Source of the DNA: Turnera subulata
Lineage: Eukaryota > Streptophyta > Magnoliopsida > Malpighiales > Passifloraceae
Reading direction: 5' to 3'
Assembly: GCA_028386065.3 (NCBI GenBank)
Contig: JAKUCV010001404.1
Location: 88,095-152,094 of the forward strand
Length of the DNA stretch: 64,000 nucleotides
Each line of letters begins with the position of its first letter. The first letter of the stretch is position 1. The notes below the pieces were generated by a model that did not search any database, was not told the origin of the DNA, and saw only the letters and a program-made list of their open reading frames with translations. Both the position numbers and the translations under genes were made by a program. Below, piece after piece: positions 58,321-64,000 of the stretch.

Positions 58321-59994
58321 GCCCGAGAGGTTCCCTACGAGATTTTTTGATGGAGATGCAATCGTTTTGATTAAGATGGAGATGCAGATGCATATGTAGA
58401 TGTAGATGCAGATATTGATGAGCAAAAACAATTGCAAAATAGCAAGATATGGTAGATCAAACAAATCAAGCAACAACGAAGCTCATGTCTAAGAGCAACT
58501 ACACAATCAACGCATGTAGAGTCATGCACGAAACAACAAATCGAATTTAACAATCCATCGATGAAAAGCACGCATCAACAAGTTCGATTCCATCAACAAG
58601 TCGAGTGCATCAACGAAAACAAAAAATCAAGCATGAAAACAATCGGATCTGTGAGATCCATGCAATCTGAGCCTCTGAATTCATACAACAAGGATTAAAA
58701 TGGAAGAGTTAGATACAAACTGACAAGAAGAGTTGAATCCGAGCACCTTGCACGGCCCAGTTGGTGCTGCAAGCTCCAAACAACCATGTGTTGATTTTTC
58801 CGACCACCATCGAGGACGCTCGCGTTGCCAAGAAGGATAACACTGTCTGAGCTGGGTTTAGCGAAATCCAAGATATCAGCAACCAATAATCAACACAATT
58901 AAAGAAAACAAAGGGAAGCTGCTGGGAACCAACCAGGAAAATAGAACCCGAGTGCTTCCCGTGGCCAGGACGTGACCTGATGACAACCGCCTTCCACCGA
59001 CACGGCCTTGTTGGACTACCATCTAGCCAGATCATGACCTTACCGCCGAGTTCCAACCAAGGATGGTTATTCACAGCAGCCCAACAAACAACCCGGTTTG
59101 ATAAGGGTCCTTACCTGCCTTGACTATGCGTGAGAGCCTTGAGGGAAAAAGGCCTATCGGGTTGCTGGCGCCATGAATCGGGAACCTTTGAGGATCCTCA
59201 ATCCCATGGTGAGGCCACTGAGGAACCTCCCAATGATGCCACCCCTACAGAAGCAATCGTCACATGCCCGTACTCCTGGACGCCCGGAAGAGGGACGCTG
59301 TCGGGGCGAGAAGACTGCAGTAACGGCCACTGTAACCACAAAAAGAGGGTACCATCGACAAAAACAGGGTACTGATGCCAAATCGAGGGTACCACCCTAA
59401 TGTAGAGTCACCGAAACCAGATCTAGTAGAGAACGAGGCATGTTTCTTTGCTGGAGTCATCGTTAGATGTGGGTTTCACGAACCTGTGGTTTAGCCAAGA
59501 CTTCAGCTACCATCTTCATCTTCAATCGCCATCAGGTTAGCAATTACCACCAAACCAAGAGAATCTTCCTAGATTGGATGAGATTTGATAGGATCACGGC
59601 TTCGCTGCCATCTCCGGAGTTAAACTAGGCTAAACTTGAGCCTTCAAACACCGACGACCACCTCAGAATATGTATGAGCCATACCATCTCGCATGGGGGC
59701 AGCCAGCCATGGTGTGTAGGAGCGCCGCGATTCTTACCTGTCATCATCAAATGTTGAAACTCAACCACCGCTTTGCTAGAGTTTGTAGCAGTAGTAGAAG
59801 GAGACTAGTGAAAGCAGAAAATGCTTTAAGTAAAGAAAAGAAAACAGAGGAAAAATTTGGGGCTGGTTGAACTGTGCAATCAGTGGTGAAAAATTAATCC
59901 CCAACCTCACTGGGCCAAAGCCCTCAAATAATCCCACGGTTTCAACTAACAGTGGCCCAAAATTAGTATTTCTATTACCATACTTATATTATAA
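58321..59994. other. Retroelement-like non-coding region, unassigned
   Basis: It starts with an imperfect GATGYA hexamer run (about 58369-58425: gatggagatgcagatgcata). Further on it has moderately GC-rich sequence (58700-59850) whose character resembles the GC-rich half of T1 (19240-20340), but I cannot align it. Frames of 60-120 codons on both strands carry no recognisable domain. Confidence 0.3.
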
Positions 59995-60601
59995 CATGCT
60001 CAATTAATCATGTTTAATTGGTATAATTTTATTTAACATGTCTCACTAGACTCATATTTATTTCTCACATACGATGCTATGATCCTTGTCGTGGGAAATA
60101 GTTAATTGGTTCCTGCCCATTATTTCATATGACATATACTCTAACTTCATGGTATAATTCTAATCACCGTAATTTTAATTGCCTGACTTTTTCTTGTGCT
60201 CGTTGTCTGTAGTCACATAAATGAGATTACTCAAGTATTGTTATTCCCATTATACATGGCGCATACAACGTAAGATTCGTGGCTTGATTGCTGACATTAT
60301 ATTGCCTAATTGTTCCATGCTCCCTATGTTCTGGTTGGCAATTGCAATATATATCCTCATCATGCAGTAGTTAAGACTACTTTATTATTATATAATGCTT
60401 TCCAATACAGATATGTTATTTCCACAGGTTATGGCATGTGGTTATTATTATTGTAGTTTTGGTAAGCTCACTTGGTGTTCCCTTGGTATGTGGCTATGAT
60501 CACCCATATCCATATGATTTTTATCCTATAAGAGTTTTATCCTGTGAATACCATGGAAATTATCACAGTATCTTTGATACAATATTTGTGGTACCTTTGA
60601 G
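59995..60601 (+). repeat. Diverged tandem repeat, unit A
   Basis: Starts catgctcaattaatcatgtttaattgg and ends tttgatacaatatttgtggtacc. Similar starts and ends occur in units B (62028) and C (62455). Non-coding. Confidence 0.5.
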
Positions 60602-60613
60602 AAAAAAAAAAAA

Positions 60614-61039
60614 GGGTTAATGGTATAAATGGTACCCCGAGTTGTTTAAATTCGTCAATGGTATGCCCCTACTTTTTTTTCCGTCAATTATATACCTGCA
60701 CTTTTAAAATTTGGTCAATTGTGTACCCTGGGCAGCATTTTGATGATGTGGCATGCTGCCCGCAAATAAGTTGTGTTAGTTTTCTCCTTAGATTTCGAAT
60801 TTAATCATGTAGGTCCACTAGAATTTATACAATTAAGTCCTAAAACTTTATTTATACTCATTCAAATCCTTCTTTAGAACGATAATACTATAATGTAAAT
60901 TTTTAGTGTTATATATAATTATTACTTGTGAAATATTTAATATTGTATTTTTTACATATAATTAAATTACTTATATTACTAAATTATAATTAATTACAAA
61001 AGAAATTAAAAAATTCAATACTCTTATAAAATGGTCTCC

Positions 61040-61072
<33 letters not shown>

Positions 61073-61812
61073 TTATTATATATAGTTAGTTACATCAAAT
61101 TTAATAATTTTCATATACAATTTAATAGTTGACATTTATTATTTTTTTCGCTTAAAATATTTCTTAACTTTGTAAGTGCTCCTAATTGTTGGCCATGAAT
61201 TCATTCTTCAAAAGTCATATTATTATGATACATGGTAAGTGGGTCTCCTTTTATATTATTTTCTGAATTTAAATTCTTATATTGTTAAAATAAATAAAGT
61301 AAAACATGTCTTTTATGTATTGAATCATTCAATTAAAATTTATTTGATAAATTATTACAATTAGTTAAATTAATTGAATGATTCTTATGACTAGGTAAAA
61401 TATACACATTAATTTATAAATATAACTAGTTGTGCATTACAAAACTTATTGTAAAAAAATAATTATATGCTTATTACTTTAATAAAAATATTATTATACA
61501 CTAAAAATAATTTAGGAATCAAATATTATGTAAATAATAATTACATATCGTAGTAAGGATTAACTCTAAATAATAAAAAATATATGGACTAAATTATATA
61601 CTAATAAAGGACTTATATGATTAATTTAAAAACTTAGGGACTAAATTGCTATTCACCATTAATGGCAGCACGCCACGTCATCAAAGGGCTGCCCGAGGTA
61701 TACAATTGACGCAAACTCACAAAGTACGGGTACATAATTGACGAAAAAAAAAGTCGGGGTACACAATTGACGAATTTAAACAACTCGGGGTACCATTTAT
61801 ACCATTAACCCA
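60614..61812. mobile_element. MULE-2: non-autonomous long-TIR element
   Basis: Arms of about 155 bp are inverted copies: gggttaatggtataaatggt at the left end, and the exact reverse complement at the right end. Further in, cgtcaattatatacc/cgtcaattatgtacc, gggcagc and gatgacgtggc-type blocks match. The middle is very AT-rich with an (AAT)n run. Flanking A-runs (12 and 11) hide the target duplication, which could be nine or more A's. Long TIRs and non-coding content suit a MULE, but the missing sequence-specific duplication leaves the superfamily open. Confidence 0.75.
61039..61072. repeat. (AAT)n microsatellite
   Basis: About 11 AAT/TAA units in a row inside MULE-2. Confidence 0.9.
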
Positions 61813-62027
61813 AAAAAAAAAACTCATACGGGTCTAAGAAAATTTTTAAAGATACGTAAAACAAATTCGCAGCTACCTGTTTAGTGGACCTTGGAGCAGT
61901 AACCCGAAGCCTCCTAACGGAGGGACAACATTTCAATGACAATGGCCCGAATCAAATAAATTGTCCTAAGTCGTCATGCTCCCAAAATATGCAATGCATG
62001 CATTCACATATTCGCACTCTTATGACA

Positions 62028-62400
62028 TGCTCAATTTTACCATGATTAATTGGTGATTTATTTAACGATTATCCGCCAATTTGCTTAGTATTTAGTACGC
62101 TACTATTCTTCTCATATGGTTCTACAAAACGGCCATGAGAAACATTTGAATGATTCCACTATTTTATGTTAGGCATATTTTAATCACATAATGTTAATAT
62201 GAGCGTAATTGCTATCATTCTATTGTTAGATTATTCCATGTGCCTGTTGACAATTACAATGTCGTAAAATTGAGGCCACCCACTTTTGAGGATAGCATTG
62301 TTGATCCCTCTATTTTCGTACTTAGCATTATGGCTTATGAATTTTGTTGTTGTGTATTTAATGAAGCTTTTGATACAATATTTCGGTACCTCATACGTTG
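62028..62400 (+). repeat. Diverged tandem repeat, unit B
   Basis: catgctcaattttaccatgattaattggtgatttatttaac ... gatacaatatttcggtacctcatacg. Aligns loosely with units A and C, particularly at both ends. Confidence 0.5.
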
Positions 62401-62454
62401 AGGAAATACAAGCTCACCACGGCATCAAGACAAATGCAGTATTTTGTGACATTC

Positions 62455-62812
62455 GTTCTAATATGTTCAATTACATAATAATTATGCATCATAGTATGTG
62501 CAATCACACCATGATTACTTGGTATTACTTGATAAATATATTATCCGCAAATGTTGCTTGATAAGCTAACACGATGCTAATTCGACCATTGAAAAATGTC
62601 ATGAGGGAAGTTCAAATGGTTCCTTCCCATTTTCGTCTTGCATACAATACAAAGTTTACATGAAAATCTTGACAATTGATTACGATTATTGAGATTATAT
62701 CACTTGACTATTTGTCAATATGTGCAGTCATTATGCAAAGAGATTACTCAGACAACTTTCTATGCAGTATTCTAATGATGCTTTTAAAATACTTGTGATA
62801 CCCCAAAAGTTA
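62455..62812 (+). repeat. Diverged tandem repeat, unit C
   Basis: gttcaattacat..., caccatgattacttggtattacttgataaatatattatccgc (compare unit B tttaacgattatccgcc), ending gcttttaaaatacttgtgatacc. Diverged copy. Confidence 0.45.
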
Positions 62813-63904
62813 CCAGGTTCGATGATTGCTCTTTTCAAGGGCCCCTTGAGGAGGAACCAGAAGTCGAAATAGATCTGTACTTTATGGAGCCCCTCTTTGC
62901 CAAGAAGCCGGTACCTCGAGGTACACCTTGAAGCAGAACCTATGAAGGAACCTTGAAGCGGTACCTGAAGCAATCTCATACACAATGCGGAAGCACGACC
63001 TAGTCTCCCCTGTAGGATCCCAAAGTTAGGGATGCTCTCACCCTTGACTTGGAGCAGGAAGCTGAAGAGCTTCCCGAAGAAATTCCATATCATGTATTTG
63101 ACACACATGAGAGGAGTTAGAATCCCATCCAGTATGTTGATCACATCCCAACCATACAACAGTTGTAAACTACCTGAGAAGCATGATTGTTTACAGAGAT
63201 GGTACTCATCTTCTATGAAAATACACAAAGCTGATAGGACAAGCTCCCGTGTAGACCCCTATCTTCTCTCATAAATCTGGCAGGGATGCTTGCACAGAGG
63301 TTCCCAACTTGTGCTTCCCTAAAAGAGGACATCAATACCTCATTGATACCCAACATGGCGAAGGAGAATTGCCCAGGGACTATGTCTGAAAATTCCACAA
63401 AAATATTGCAAATAAAAGATAAAAATGCCAAGATAGCTATGTCACAAAAGGGACAGGGAGAGGAAGTTTCCTAACTTTCCTTTTTGGCTCCCCAAACCTG
63501 TAATGCCCAACTCACGGAGAGGCACTTGTGTGCATTCGCCGACATGGCACCCACTTACGAAGATACAACAAAATTGGAGTCCCGATGGAACCAAACATAA
63601 TGGCGAGTGAGATCCAAATACAAAGACCTCCAAAAGAGGCTAGCAAGCATGACGGAGATGTCAAGGCAATCCGATACACTCTCTCGAGTTTCGCTGAGAC
63701 TTGCCTATTGACACCAAATGAGCCTTAAAGGCTGCCCCCAGGATGATTCGAGAATGTAGGGGTGAATGCAGAAGGGTTGCCCTTTATAGGGATTACCAAA
63801 TCCAGACCCTCCAAGACGCCCATGAGTCGCAACAAATGCATAAGCCATCTTTTAATGGCCTACAGCATTCCAAAGGGTACCCTTCACGAAGGGAACTCCC
63901 TCTA
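62813..63904. other. Unassigned region, possible retroelement
   Basis: Repeated ccttgaagc/aacc phrases (about 62925-62965) and frames of 60-165 codons on both strands without known domains. The composition is close to non-coding parts of large gypsy elements. I see no gene. Confidence 0.25.
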
Positions 63905-63990
63905 AGACACCCACGAGGTGCAAAAAAGTCGCCCACGAGGTGCAAAAAGCCGCCCATGAGGCGCAAAATTTGTTTAAGTCACCCGTGAGT
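63817..63990 (+). repeat. Minisatellite (units about 21-22 bp), reaching the window end
   Basis: cacccacgaggtgcaaaaaa, cgcccacgaggtgcaaaaag, cgcccatgaggcgcaaaatt and cacccgtgagttgcgagaaa follow each other at 63908-63998. A related isolated unit, cgcccatgagtcgcaacaaa, lies at about 63817. The array may continue beyond the window. Confidence 0.8.
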
Positions 63991-64000
63991 TGCGAGAAAA

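Overview
This window reads as nuclear DNA of a flowering plant, most likely a eudicot. The base composition is AT-rich and genes have GT-AG introns. The transposons are plant types: L1-like LINEs with a DUF4283/zinc-knuckle ORF1 and a C-terminal RNase H, Ty1/copia and Ty3/gypsy elements, a Cassandra-type LTR with 5S-rRNA-like sequence, a Stowaway-type MITE and long-TIR Mutator-like elements. I can support two intact host genes. One is a PIN-family auxin efflux carrier closest to PIN6 (9672-14875, 7 exons, 545 codons). The other is a class-P alcohol dehydrogenase (40417-42974, 10 exons, 379 codons). Both were assembled exon by exon from splice sites and reading frame.

Layout. 1-412 is the end of a gypsy-type LTR. 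960-1722 is a Cassandra-like remnant on the minus strand with two 5S-like blocks. 2241-2580 is a foldback MITE, directly followed by a decayed LINE (LINE-1, minus, about 2581-8780). PIN6 follows with its promoter and 3' flank, then a Stowaway-type MITE (15887-16162). A gypsy-type LTR remnant (T1, about 17960-20711) abuts the middle of the 5' LTR of a Ty1/copia element (Copia-1, 20712-28280, plus). Copia-1 carries about 20 copies of the 12-bp palindrome AACATCGATGTT in its leader. 28281-33600 holds two LINE fragments (LINE-2 minus, LINE-3 plus). LINE-3 is split by a non-autonomous MULE with a 9-bp target duplication. 33699-39934 is a second copia element (Copia-2, minus) with nearly identical LTRs and TSD gtata, but ruined coding sequence and an embedded piece of LINE endonuclease. 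ADH begins about 480 bp beyond it.

From 43 kb on everything is mobile or decayed DNA. There is a copia remnant (43780-44960), a possible CACTA-associated ORF remnant (about 45-46.4 kb) and a decayed Glu/Gln-rich repeat ORF (47.6-48.24 kb). A second gypsy-type LTR (T2, from 48239) is interrupted by organellar DNA (mitochondrial LSU rRNA plus plastid ndhH, about 49388-50577) and by a nearly complete LINE (LINE-4, about 51062-57147, minus). Then come another LTR edge with TATA box and primer-binding site (57700-58320), diverged tandem repeats split by a second long-TIR element (60614-61812), and a small minisatellite at the window end.

The two host genes are not functionally linked. One acts in auxin transport, the other in fermentative NAD(H)-dependent alcohol/aldehyde interconversion. 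The rest is a record of nested insertions whose order can partly be read: MULE into LINE-3, organellar DNA and LINE-4 into T2, a LINE piece into Copia-2. Family assignments come from motif recognition by eye, and no database search was possible.
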